Shown here one piece after another: positions 1-8,370 of a stretch of DNA of 64,000 nucleotides. The stretch lies in assembly GCA_021798985.1 (NCBI GenBank), contig JAJZBI010000012.1:30714-94713 (forward strand), written 5' to 3'. The stretch is from Actinomycetes bacterium. Lineage in GTDB: Bacteria > Actinomycetota > Acidimicrobiia > Acidimicrobiales > Bog-793. A program made the translations under genes and the position numbers. The stretch's first letter is position 1. Each line of letters starts with the position of its first letter. The notes under the pieces were generated by a model that saw only the letters and a program-made list of their open reading frames with translations, searched no databases and was not told the origin of the DNA.

Positions 1-161
1 TCGATGACCGCATCAGCGACCACAGCCCGATCGACACAGACGACCTCACCGCCGACGCCCTCCAACTTCTGCACCGCGCCCTCGGACGCCCAGACCAAAC
101 CTCCGATCGCGCCGACCAACCCGCCGCCACCAAGAGGACCGCACGAAAGCAGGCCAAGTGA
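1..161 (+). CDS. 3' end of an unidentified CDS (cut by window start)
   Basis: The frame starting at base 3 is open from the window edge to a TGA at 159-161 and encodes about 52 C-terminal residues. The tail is acidic, then helical-looking, and ends in a basic run (TKRTARKQAK). Its stop overlaps the GTG start of the thioesterase in a GTGA arrangement, so the two are probably co-transcribed and translationally coupled. Too little remains to name a family. Confidence 0.5.
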   Translation, partial: DDRISDHSPIDTDDLTADALQLLHRALGRPDQTSDRADQPAATKRTARKQAK

Positions 162-610
162 CGACCAACCCCGCCACTTCCGCTCTGGGCCCCGACGAGC
201 TGCTGGCGATGATGCCCTACGCCACCACGCTCGGCATCCAACTACATGAGGCCACCCCGGCGCTGGTCACCGGCAGCCTCGCCTGGACGCCCGAGCGCTG
301 CACCGCCGGAGGCATCCTCCACGGCGGCGCGATCATGTCGCTGGCCGACACGATCGGCGCCGTCTGCGCCTTCCTCAACCTCCCGGACGGCACCACCACC
401 ACCGCCACGATCGACTCCACCACCCGCCTCTACCGCCCCCTCCGCACCGGCACTCTGCATGCCACCGCACGGCCAGCCCACGTCGGGCGAACCCTGATCG
501 CAGTGACCACCGACCTCACCGACGACCAAGGCCGCCTCATCGCCCAAACCAGCCAAGCCCAGGCCGTCACCACCGCCCACCCGGCGCCCGCGACCCAAAC
601 CTCGGACTGA
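158..610 (+). CDS. PaaI-family hotdog thioesterase
   Basis: A 150-residue single hotdog-fold protein, the usual length of PaaI/YbgC-like acyl-CoA thioesterases. The diagnostic helix segment GGILHGGAIMSLADT lies at about residues 51-65, with the HGG turn at 55-57 and an acidic D64 typical of catalysis in this family. It would hydrolyse acyl- or aryl-CoA thioesters in the cytosol; the substrate cannot be read. The GTG start overlaps the stop of the preceding gene by 4 nt. Nearby CoA-transferase and citrate-synthase genes suggest an acyl-CoA catabolic setting, but the relaxase gene and an IS separate them. Confidence 0.85.
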   Translation: MTTNPATSALGPDELLAMMPYATTLGIQLHEATPALVTGSLAWTPERCTAGGILHGGAIMSLADTIGAVCAFLNLPDGTTTTATIDSTTRLYRPLRTGTLHATARPAHVGRTLIAVTTDLTDDQGRLIAQTSQAQAVTTAHPAPATQTSD

Positions 611-1067
611 GGAGTCCCTCAAGCTCAAGGGGGGGATCGCTAGAGCGGTCGGCGCCGACCACGATCAACGCGTCGGGATACGATCCCTCCGCACGAGCAA
701 ACACGCAGCTACACCCTGAGGGCATCCCCCGCGGGCACGCCTGGTGCGCCGCCGTCGCCCACATCACGGTCGCCGACCCCACCCACGCGATCGACACCTA
801 CAGCGGCCATACCGTCTCGTGGTGGCCTGTAACTGGCTGCTCGTAAGCCAGTCGCGTAGGTCGGTCACGGACGACCCCGCTCGTCCGCCTCGGCCTCAAC
901 CCCCGCCTGACCGGACAGAGCCTCCCGAGCGCGGCAGCACGGCCAACGCGCGTCCGACAGCCTCTATCACCCCGCCAGGGCCAGCATCGAGCCCACGCCT
1001 GAGCCCTGCCCCACCGGCCGGTCCACACCTCTTGCACCACGAGGTAACCCCGGCGCACCTGACCCGT
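611..1067 (+). other. Intergenic stretch upstream of the relaxase gene
   Basis: No convincing gene. One plus-strand frame from roughly 678 to 846 reads like the C-terminal end of a protein (contains AWCAAVAHITVADPTHAIDT) and stops at TAA, so it may be a remnant. A MobF relaxase often lies next to its oriT, so this interval is the natural place to look for one, but I see no clear inverted repeat with a nic-like site. Confidence 0.3.
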
Positions 1068-4000
1068 GTGACGGTCTCGATGCGCGTGATGTCGGCCGGG
1101 GACGGCTACAAGTACCTGCTCCAGTCGGTCGCCGCTGGCGACGGGCACCGGCCGCTGACCACCCCACTCGTCGCCTACTACGCGGAGAAGGGAACCCCGC
1201 CGGGCTACTGGCTCGGCACGGGCGTCCACGGCCTCGGCAGCACCGACCGGCGGATCGAGCCGGGCGGGATCGTGACCGAGGACCATCTGCGCCGCCTACT
1301 CGGGCAGGGCCGCGATCCGGTCACCGGCGACCCACTCGGCCTGCCCTACTTCCGCCACAAGACCGTCGAGGAACGCATCGCCGCACGGGTCGAGCATCTG
1401 GACTCCGAGCTGACCGTCGACGAACACGCCGCAGCGGTCGAGCGGATCGAGGGCGAGGAACGCAAGCGTGGCACCCGCCGGACGGTGGCCGGGTATGACT
1501 ACACGTTCTCGGTCCCCAAGAGCGTGTCCGCGCTATGGGCCGTTGCCGACCCTGCGGTGCAAGCCGCGATCGTGGAAGCACATCACCAGGCGGTTGCGGA
1601 CGTGCTTGCGCTGATGGAGCGCGATGTTGCAGCTACCAGGGTCGGGCACGCTGGGGTTGCACAGGTCGCTACTCGCGGGTTGATTGCAACGGCGTATGAC
1701 CACTACGACTCGCGGGCCGCTGATCCGCAGTTGCATACGCACGTCGTGATCGCCAACAAGGTTCAGGGCGAGGACGGCAAATGGCGTGCGCTCGACGGGC
1801 GGCCGATGCACCAGGCCGTCGTCGCGATCTCCGAGCATTACAACGCCGTGCTGGCCGACCGCATGACCGGCGGCCTCGGCGTTGGGTGGGAGCAGCGGGA
1901 GCGGGGTCGGGATCGGAACCCGGCATGGGAGATCATCGGCGTGCCCGACGAGTTGATCGCCGAGTTCTCATCGCGCAGTGCGGCGATCGACGCGGAGACC
2001 GACCGGCTCATCGACGCCTACGTCACCGATCATGGGCACCGGCCGGACAAGCGGGCGGTGCTGCGGTTGCGACAGCAGGCCACGCTCTCGACCCGGCCGG
2101 ACAAGACGCACTACTCACTGGCGGAGCTGACCGACCAGTGGCGCCGCCGCGCTGACCGCGTGCTCGGTCAGGACGCCGACACCTGGGCGGACCACCTGCT
2201 CGCGACCAGCAACGGCACGGTGGTTGTGCGCGCCGAGGACGTGGGTCGCGACGAGCTCGTGGCGCTCGCGCAGGCCGTGGTCGAGCAGGTACAGGAGAAG
2301 CGCTCGACCTGGGGGCGGTGGAACCTCTCGGCGGAGGCGTCCCGGCAGACGATGGGCCTGCGCTTCCCGACGGTCGAGGATCGGGAGGCGGTCGTCGGGA
2401 TCATCACCGACGCCGCCGAAGCCGCGTCGTTGCGGCTCACCCCGCCCGAGCTGACCACCGCCCCGGCGGCATTTACCCGGTCGGACGGGTCGAGCGTGTT
2501 CCGGCCCCGCCATTCGACCCTCTACACGTCAACTGCGTTGTTGGCGGCGGAGGATCGGCTGCTTGACCTCTCCCGAAGCACAGACGGCCCGGCGCTCGAC
2601 CCGATGCTTGCCGCCAGTGTGGCGGGTAACGCGGATGAGCAGGGGCGGGTGCTGTCGGCCGATCAGCGCAGTGTGGTCGAGCGCATAGCGGTTTCGGGCA
2701 GGACTGTGGATGTGTTGGTCGGCCCGGCCGGGGCGGGCAAGACCCTCGCGCTCGGCGGCCTGCGCCGCGCCTGGGAGGCGGAGCATGGTTCGGGGAGCGT
2801 CATCGGCCTCGCCCCGTCCGCGGCGGCGGCCGATGTGCTCGCCGGCGATCTTGGGATCGGGACGGAGAACACGGCCAAGTGGCTCTACGAGCACGATCAC
2901 GGTCGTTGGGACCTGCGGGCCGGTGAATTGGTGATCGCGGATGAGGCGTCCCTGGCCGGGACGATGCTGCTCGACCAGCTCACCACTCACGCCGCCAGTG
3001 TCGGGGCGAAGGTGCTGCTGGCCGGTGACCCGGCGCAGCTCGCGGCGGTGGACGCGGGCGGTGCGTTCGGCCTGCTCGTCCGCCACCGCAACGCGCGAGA
3101 CGGGGCTGGCGCCCCGGAGTTGGCCGACATCCGCCGCTTCAAAAACGAGTGGGAGAAGAACGCATCGCTGCGCCTGCGCCGCGGTGATACGGACGTGATC
3201 GACCTCTACGACGAGCACGGCCGGATCGTCGGCGGCGACCACGACACCATGCTCGACGCCGCCTACCACGCTTGGCAGACCGACATCGCCGCTGGGCGGT
3301 CGAGCATCCTGATCGCCGAGACCGGCGACACCGTGATCGCCTTGAATCAGCGCGCCCGTGCTGATCGAATACTCGCCGGGCGAGTCGCCGTCGAAGGCGT
3401 GGCCCTGCATGACGGGACCGTGGCCGGGCGCGGGGACACGATCGTCACCCGCAACAACGACCGCCGCCTCACCACCGGCAGGTCATGGGTCAAGAACGGC
3501 GACGCCTGGACCGTGATCGCCAGCCACGAGGACGGGAGCCTGACCGTGCAGCGCCCCGGCCCCCGTGGACGACGCGGCCGGGTCGCCCTGCCCGCCGACT
3601 ACGTGGCCGAGCACGTCGAGCTGGGCTACGCGATCACCGCGCATCGGGCGCAGGGCGCGACCGTGGACACCGCCCACCTGGTCGTCCACAGCAGCTCGAT
3701 GACCCGTGAGGCGTTCTATGTGGCGATGACCCGTGGGCGCCTGGCGAACGTCGCGTATGTCGCGACCGACGAGGCGCATCTTGAGGAACACCAGCACACG
3801 CCGGGCTACGAGGATGAGGTCACCGCTCGGACGATCCTCTACGGGGTGCTCCAGCACGAGGGGGCGGAGAAGTCCGCGCACGAGACGATCGAGGCCGAGC
3901 AAGAGAAGTGGTCGAGCATCGCCCAACTCGCCGCCGAGTACGAGACCATCGCCCAGACCGCCCAGCACCAGCGGTTCGCCACCGCCGTCACGAGCAGCGG

Positions 4001-4637
4001 CCTGGCCGATGATCACGCGGGAGCCGTTGTGGGTGGGGAGTCGTTCGGGTCGCTGGTCGCGCAGCTCCGTCGCACCGAAGCCGACGGGCACCAGCCTGAA
4101 CAGCTCTTGTCACGCGCGGTCCGCGCGGGCGGGCTCGATGGCGCCAACGACCCGGCCGCGGTGCTCGCCGCTCGCCTCGCCAAGCTGACCGCTGCCCGCC
4201 CCGGCGGCACCCGTCCCCGCCGCCGACCCCACTACATCGCCGGGCTAATCCCCGAGGCCACCGGGGCGATGCCCACCGACATGCGCCAAGCTCTCGGAGA
4301 GCTACAGGACTTGATCGAGCAGCGTGCTACAGCGCTCGCCATCGAAGCTATCCAAGACGGCCAGCCGTGGGTAAGCAGGCTCGGACAATCGCTCACCGAT
4401 CCCGCCCGGCGGGCCGCCTGGGAGCAACAGGTCCGCACCATCGCCGCCTACCGCGACCGCTACGGCATCACCGGCCCCGACCCGCTCGGACCCGTGCCCA
4501 GCGGCCAAGGCCAACGGCTTGACTACCTGCGAGCGGATGCCGCCGCCCGCCGAGCACAGGCGACCGCGAACGAGAACGTTCGGCGGCGGCACGGACCGGA
4601 TTTGCAGATCGACTCGGGACGCGACCTCAGCCGTTGA
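1068..4637 (+). CDS. MobF-family conjugative relaxase-helicase (TrwC/TraI-like)
   Basis: About 1189 residues. The GTG at 1068 is chosen because homologues start near MTVSMRVMSAGDGYKYL; this places candidate catalytic tyrosines at Y14/Y16. The N-terminal TrwC relaxase domain carries the metal-binding LHTHVV motif (H223, H225). A RecD-like helicase follows, with Walker A GPAGAGKT at 552-559, a DEA-type Walker B (VIADEAS) and the superfamily-1 motif MTRGR near residue 887. Such proteins nick DNA at oriT, stay bound to the 5' end and unwind the transferred strand. The gene marks an integrated mobilisable or conjugative element. No type IV secretion or coupling-protein gene is in the window, so the element is partial or continues outside it. 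Confidence 0.9.
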   Translation: MTVSMRVMSAGDGYKYLLQSVAAGDGHRPLTTPLVAYYAEKGTPPGYWLGTGVHGLGSTDRRIEPGGIVTEDHLRRLLGQGRDPVTGDPLGLPYFRHKTVEERIAARVEHLDSELTVDEHAAAVERIEGEERKRGTRRTVAGYDYTFSVPKSVSALWAVADPAVQAAIVEAHHQAVADVLALMERDVAATRVGHAGVAQVATRGLIATAYDHYDSRAADPQLHTHVVIANKVQGEDGKWRALDGRPMHQAVVAISEHYNAVLADRMTGGLGVGWEQRERGRDRNPAWEIIGVPDELIAEFSSRSAAIDAETDRLIDAYVTDHGHRPDKRAVLRLRQQATLSTRPDKTHYSLAELTDQWRRRADRVLGQDADTWADHLLATSNGTVVVRAEDVGRDELVALAQAVVEQVQEKRSTWGRWNLSAEASRQTMGLRFPTVEDREAVVGIITDAAEAASLRLTPPELTTAPAAFTRSDGSSVFRPRHSTLYTSTALLAAEDRLLDLSRSTDGPALDPMLAASVAGNADEQGRVLSADQRSVVERIAVSGRTVDVLVGPAGAGKTLALGGLRRAWEAEHGSGSVIGLAPSAAAADVLAGDLGIGTENTAKWLYEHDHGRWDLRAGELVIADEASLAGTMLLDQLTTHAASVGAKVLLAGDPAQLAAVDAGGAFGLLVRHRNARDGAGAPELADIRRFKNEWEKNASLRLRRGDTDVIDLYDEHGRIVGGDHDTMLDAAYHAWQTDIAAGRSSILIAETGDTVIALNQRARADRILAGRVAVEGVALHDGTVAGRGDTIVTRNNDRRLTTGRSWVKNGDAWTVIASHEDGSLTVQRPGPRGRRGRVALPADYVAEHVELGYAITAHRAQGATVDTAHLVVHSSSMTREAFYVAMTRGRLANVAYVATDEAHLEEHQHTPGYEDEVTARTILYGVLQHEGAEKSAHETIEAEQEKWSSIAQLAAEYETIAQTAQHQRFATAVTSSGLADDHAGAVVGGESFGSLVAQLRRTEADGHQPEQLLSRAVRAGGLDGANDPAAVLAARLAKLTAARPGGTRPRRRPHYIAGLIPEATGAMPTDMRQALGELQDLIEQRATALAIEAIQDGQPWVSRLGQSLTDPARRAAWEQQVRTIAAYRDRYGITGPDPLGPVPSGQGQRLDYLRADAAARRAQATANENVRRRHGPDLQIDSGRDLSR

Positions 4638-4651
4638 CCAAGAGCTGCGGG

Positions 4652-5092
4652 TCAGTGGACAGGAGGCGGGAGCTGGCGCCGCCGGTACTCAGTCGGCGAT
4701 ATCCCATAGGCGGCGTGAAAGCACTGACTGGCATGAAACTGGTTCTTCCAACCTACCGAGCGCGCGGCCTCGGCGATCGACAGGTCGGTCGAGGCCAAGA
4801 GCCGGGCCATCCGCTCCACTCGCATCTGCCGTAGATACGCCATAGGACTCTTACCCACCGTCGCGCCGAAAGACCTCGCGAGCTGAGAGCGGGAAAGATG
4901 AACTTCATCAGCCAGAGAATCAAGCGTCCAACGCTCCGTTAGGCGTGTTCGCAGTACACCCACGGCTGCGACGACGTGACCGCGGACCACGCCGTGGCTA
5001 CCCTGAACATGGCCCGCTGGCTGTCTTGGGGCAGCAGGCACTTCGGCCGAATCGGAGGGGTTGGGCCGCGCGGGGAAGTGACGATGGGCTAT
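4652..5092 (-). pseudogene. AraC-type HTH regulator, 5' end separated by an ISKra4 insertion
   Basis: The translated part (129 residues from a GTG at 5041) carries a full AraC-type double HTH: first helix pair around SLADEVHLSRSQLARSFG, second around SIAEAARSVGWKNQFHASQCF. No cupin or sensor domain is present. Upstream codons stay open in frame to base 5092, where the IS begins. On the far side of the IS, the 9-bp duplication and 12 further bases (6913-6933) supply ATG GAA CGC GCG in the same frame. The uninterrupted gene therefore encoded about 150 residues and began inside the end of the CoA-transferase gene. The shortened form may still be translated from GTG 5041, and transposase transcripts would run into it. 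Confidence 0.75.
5084..5092. repeat. Target-site duplication of the ISKra4 element, left copy
   Basis: ATGGGCTAT directly abuts the left IS end. The same nine bases occur at 6913-6921 next to the right end. Confidence 0.9.
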
Positions 5093-6912
5093 GGGTGCGG
5101 CTCCTTCTGAGGGACCTCATGCCTGGCGGGGGATGACACCGTTGGCGTAGCGTAGGTCGTGGTTGCGGTGCCGTTCGTGCGTGAGGTGGTACTGCCAGTA
5201 ATCATCGAAGTCGCCGTTGGTGATGAGCGCGCGGAGCTTCAGGATCGCTTCGGCGCCGTCGAGGCCCCAGCGGGCGCCGGTGATGTCCATCCGATCTTTC
5301 ACTAAATGGCGACACGCGCCCTCGATCACACCAGTCGCGATCGGCCAGCCGTTGCTCAGGGCGGTGGGGTAATCGAGGTAGGGTGCCTTGTTGAGGAGGT
5401 AGTCGGCGGCGCGATCGGCGTTTTTGCGCTTGTCGTCGGGGAGTGCGAGCTTGGTCGCTTTGCGGCGGATCGAGGCGGCCACGATCCCGGCCTTGCCTTC
5501 CAGGACCGCAAGCGCCTTGGCGTGCACCCACCGTTCGGCCGCTGGGTCGCCTTCCTCGAAGAAGCACCAGCAGGCGGACCACAGATATTCCATGACATGA
5601 ATCAGGTCAACAACGATCGTGACCTTCACCTTGCGCCGGCGGGCTTCTTTTCGGATCCGGTCGATCTGGTGGTTGTTGCCGTCCACCAACGCCACCCAGG
5701 CACGCTGGTGCTTGCCGTCGCGTCGCTCGGCCTCCTCGAAGATGTCCGCCACGACCGTGGCGGCGTCCTCGAGAACGCTGGCGGTCAGCCACTTGTGCTT
5801 GGCCTTTGGCGGTTTGAGCGTCTTGTCCTTCGTCGGGGCGAGCACGTCAGCCGGCGTGCGTGGCGCCGGCTCGAGCTCGTACACCGCGCCGACCTCGGCG
5901 ATCCGCTTGCGGTTGGCTTTTTCTCCTCTGGACAAGCGGGTTTTGAGCTTCGGGGAGGCTCGCTGCGCGGCCTTGGCGGTCTGCTCCCTGAGCGCCTCGC
6001 TGCGCATCACGATCCCCTTCCCATCGCAGGAGAGCACCAGCACGTCCTTCTGCTCGCCACGCTCGCGCTCCTCAGCGTCGCTGACACGCTCGGCATAGAA
6101 CGCGTCGAAATCGACCGCAGCGCGGACCGCCAGCTCCTCAACCTGGCGCTTACCCAGATCAAGCCCTGTGCGCTCCCGCACCAGCCCGGTCGCGTCCTCA
6201 AACGACCCTCCCGCAGCCGCCCTCGCCGCCAGCCGCCTGACCCCATGCGAGGCGTGCTCGGCCGGGAGGTTCAACACCCCATCAGCGACATACAGGTTCT
6301 CCTGCCCACGCGCCCGGTAGGCCAGCCGATCGACCCTCACCTCCCCGAACACGCTCGACAGCTGACGGCGATGATCACGCTCAACCGCCGGACGCCCGAC
6401 CTCACGCGCGTCAACGACCACCTCCAGACGCCGCTCCCGCAAGGCACGCAGATCCAAACGATCCTGAAACAGCTGACGCAACACCGCTCGCCCCTCCCGC
6501 TCGATCAGCACCTCGAGCTCCCCATGCTCAAACCCATCCGCCTCGACACTCGTCAACTGCTCGACGATCTGCTCAAGCTGAGCGCGCGAGCGATCAAACC
6601 CATCAGCCCCGCCCCCCTTCACCGGGCGGTCCGTTGCGAGCGGATCGCTCCCACCCCCCGCTTGCAGGACTTCATCAGCCGGCGCGTAAACTTCGCGGCA
6701 GCGGGTGCCGAAATCGGTGATCACGAGGCCACCTCCAGGTGGTCGGCGTTGATGTGAGCAACACCAATTTCGGCGCCCCTGATCGCTTGTCCTGCCGCCT
6801 TTCACCCCCGCGCAGGCAAAACCCCCCGCAAAACCTCAGGCTGCGACCAACACCTCAGCCCCACATCCCCCAGAACTCCGGGCTCCAACGCCCCTCAAAC
6901 CGAGCCGCACCC
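5093..6912 (-). mobile_element. ISKra4-family insertion sequence, complete
   Basis: 1820 bp. Ends are imperfect inverted repeats beginning GGGTGCGGCTC at the left (5093) and its complement ending at 6912; identity resumes with TGAGGG after a 4-base mismatch. Both ends are flanked by the identical 9-mer ATGGGCTAT (5084-5092 and 6913-6921), a clean target-site duplication. The only gene is a full-length transposase. Intact ends, duplications and ORF point to a recent insertion. Confidence 0.9.
5117..6724 (-). CDS. ISKra4-family transposase
   Basis: 535 residues from a GTG at 6724 (VITDFGTRCREV). The C-terminal half is a close match to remembered ISKra4 transposases: VALVDGNNHQIDRI, VVDLIHVMEYLWSA, RKNADRAADYLLNKAPYLDY and GWPIATGVIEGACRHLVKDR. 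Likely DDE residues are the Asp of LSCDGKG, the Asp of ALVDGNN and the Glu of VIEGA. No frameshift or internal stop is seen, so it is probably active. The stop lies 24 bp inside the left end of the element. Confidence 0.93.
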   Translation of the reverse strand: MITDFGTRCREVYAPADEVLQAGGGSDPLATDRPVKGGGADGFDRSRAQLEQIVEQLTSVEADGFEHGELEVLIEREGRAVLRQLFQDRLDLRALRERRLEVVVDAREVGRPAVERDHRRQLSSVFGEVRVDRLAYRARGQENLYVADGVLNLPAEHASHGVRRLAARAAAGGSFEDATGLVRERTGLDLGKRQVEELAVRAAVDFDAFYAERVSDAEERERGEQKDVLVLSCDGKGIVMRSEALREQTAKAAQRASPKLKTRLSRGEKANRKRIAEVGAVYELEPAPRTPADVLAPTKDKTLKPPKAKHKWLTASVLEDAATVVADIFEEAERRDGKHQRAWVALVDGNNHQIDRIRKEARRRKVKVTIVVDLIHVMEYLWSACWCFFEEGDPAAERWVHAKALAVLEGKAGIVAASIRRKATKLALPDDKRKNADRAADYLLNKAPYLDYPTALSNGWPIATGVIEGACRHLVKDRMDITGARWGLDGAEAILKLRALITNGDFDDYWQYHLTHERHRNHDLRYANGVIPRQA

Positions 6913-6921
6913 ATGGGCTAT
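6913..6921. repeat. Target-site duplication of the ISKra4 element, right copy
   Basis: Second copy of ATGGGCTAT. It contains the stop codon of the CoA-transferase gene (minus-strand TAG, 6918-6920) and three codons of the interrupted AraC-type gene. Confidence 0.9.
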
Positions 6922-8327
6922 CGCGCGTTCCATGTGGCCGGGTGTCGGTCGAGTGGTCCGGCTTGCTGTGCCCAGTGCGGGGGAATGCCGTCGATGTGTC
7001 CGGGCAGCGGTACGCGCTTTGCCGGTCCCCAGACGGTGGTGGTGTCTTCGAGGGTGAAGTCGCCGGGCTTGGGCCGCGGAGGGCGTTCGGCGGGAGCGTC
7101 CAGGGTGTAGAGCAGGTTGGCGGTGCCGATCAGCGAGGCGTGGATGCGAGAGGTCACCGATGCGGTGAGGCGGCGGGTCAGGGCGCGGGTAACGGCGGCG
7201 GCGAGGAACCAGCCGGTCGCGTGGTCGAGGGCTTGCACGGGCAGCGGTGCCGGTTCGTCTTGGTCTTTGGCGGCGGCTCCGGCGGCGGCGATGCCGCAGC
7301 TCATTTGGACCAGGCTGTCGAACCCGCGACGGTTACGCCATGGCCCGTCCCAGCCGTAGGCGTCGAGGCTGGCGATGACCAGGCCGGGGTTGAGCGCGGC
7401 GAGGGTGTGGTCGTCGTAGCCGAGGTCGGCCAGTGCGTCGGCGCGTAGCCCGACGACCAGCACGTCGGCGTCGGCCAGCAGGGTCTCGAATGTGGCTCGT
7501 CCGGCGGGGGTGGTGAGGTCCAGAGCGGTGGTGCGCTTGCCGAGCGTCGTCTCGGGGAGCAGCGAGGCCACTTCCTCGAAGCCGGGTGGGTCGATGCGCA
7601 GCACGTCGGCGCCGTAGGCGGCGAGGAACTTCGTACAGACGGGTCCCGCGATTACGCGGGTCAGGTCCAGCACCCGCACCCCGGTCAAGGGTCGCTCGCC
7701 GCGTGTCGTCGTCCATGCGGCGGGTTCGGTATGCCCGCTTTCAGTGACGGTCAGCGGTGGGGCCTGTGCGGTCGCTGCCCCGGCGGGAGAGGCCAGCCAT
7801 TCGCTGCGGGTGTGCATGGCGGCCGCGGCGCCGCCCGCTTCGACGATCGCCTGCTCGATCTGCTCGGCGGGCTGATCCGCCACCGCGGCCTGCACGGTGT
7901 CGCGATCATGCGCGGCGAGCACTCTTTCCACAGCGGCCCGGTGGTAGGCGTAGTTGGTGTGGAGCCTGATCCACCCGTCGGCGGCGCGGTAGTTGCCGGC
8001 GATCGGGTCCCACAGCGGCGGCTGTTCCCAGCCGATCGGCTGGAACAATCCTTCACCCGCGAACCCGGCGCTCGCCTCACGGCTGTCCACCGTCACCGCT
8101 GGCGGTGGGGACTGGTGGCGTGCGGCGGCCAGTCGAGCAGCGGCCAGCGTCGCGATCGCGACCGCGCCGGTCGCCAGCCCGGTCACGTCGAACACGGACG
8201 GCAGGACCGCTCGTGGTCCTGCCGTCGTCACCGCGTCAAGAGGCGTCTCGGCCGGATCGTGCTGGCTGCCGGTGGCGTCCCATAGGCGGGAGATCACGTC
8301 GTTGAAGGTGTCGCCCATACCAGCCAT
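6918..8327 (-). CDS. CaiB/BaiF (class III) CoA-transferase family protein
   Basis: 469 residues from ATG 8327, chosen for the GGAG ribosome site about 9 nt upstream. The first ~190 residues are variable. The class III core starts near LTGVRVLDLTRVIAGP and continues with YGADVLRIDPPG, VVGLRADALADLGYDDHTL and GFDSLVQMSCGIA. Class III enzymes move CoA between carboxylic acids through an aspartyl-anhydride intermediate; the substrate is not evident. An operator-like motif lies 30-45 bp upstream. Its minus-strand neighbour upstream is the HTH-citrate synthase, 40 bp away, so both probably belong to one regulon for an organic acid made or split through a CoA ester. The 3' end overlapped the AraC-type gene before the IS landed. 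Confidence 0.85.
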   Translation of the reverse strand: MAGMGDTFNDVISRLWDATGSQHDPAETPLDAVTTAGPRAVLPSVFDVTGLATGAVAIATLAAARLAAARHQSPPPAVTVDSREASAGFAGEGLFQPIGWEQPPLWDPIAGNYRAADGWIRLHTNYAYHRAAVERVLAAHDRDTVQAAVADQPAEQIEQAIVEAGGAAAAMHTRSEWLASPAGAATAQAPPLTVTESGHTEPAAWTTTRGERPLTGVRVLDLTRVIAGPVCTKFLAAYGADVLRIDPPGFEEVASLLPETTLGKRTTALDLTTPAGRATFETLLADADVLVVGLRADALADLGYDDHTLAALNPGLVIASLDAYGWDGPWRNRRGFDSLVQMSCGIAAAGAAAKDQDEPAPLPVQALDHATGWFLAAAVTRALTRRLTASVTSRIHASLIGTANLLYTLDAPAERPPRPKPGDFTLEDTTTVWGPAKRVPLPGHIDGIPPHWAQQAGPLDRHPATWNAR

Positions 8328-8355
8328 CGTGAACGACTCCGGGCGACAGATCAAC

Positions 8356-8370
8356 GTTGATTATCGTCAG
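8356..8370 (+). promoter_or_regulatory. Operator-like site upstream of the CoA-transferase gene
   Basis: GTTGATTATCGTCAG, preceded by ATCAAC so that ATCAACGTTGAT forms a perfect 12-bp palindrome (8350-8361). The same core, GTTGATTATCATCAAGTC, occurs on the minus strand at 9600-9617 between the two citrate-synthase genes. The shared motif suggests one regulator controls all three genes. Confidence 0.5.

Noticed and set aside
744..1067. Extension of the relaxase to an upstream start at 744
   Set aside because: The extra 108 residues are Arg/Pro-rich and unlike any relaxase; family members start near the GTG at 1068.
5306..6757. 483-codon open frame antisense to the ISKra4 transposase
   Set aside because: The transposase frame matches a known family over its length; the antisense frame has no motif and is a high-GC shadow.
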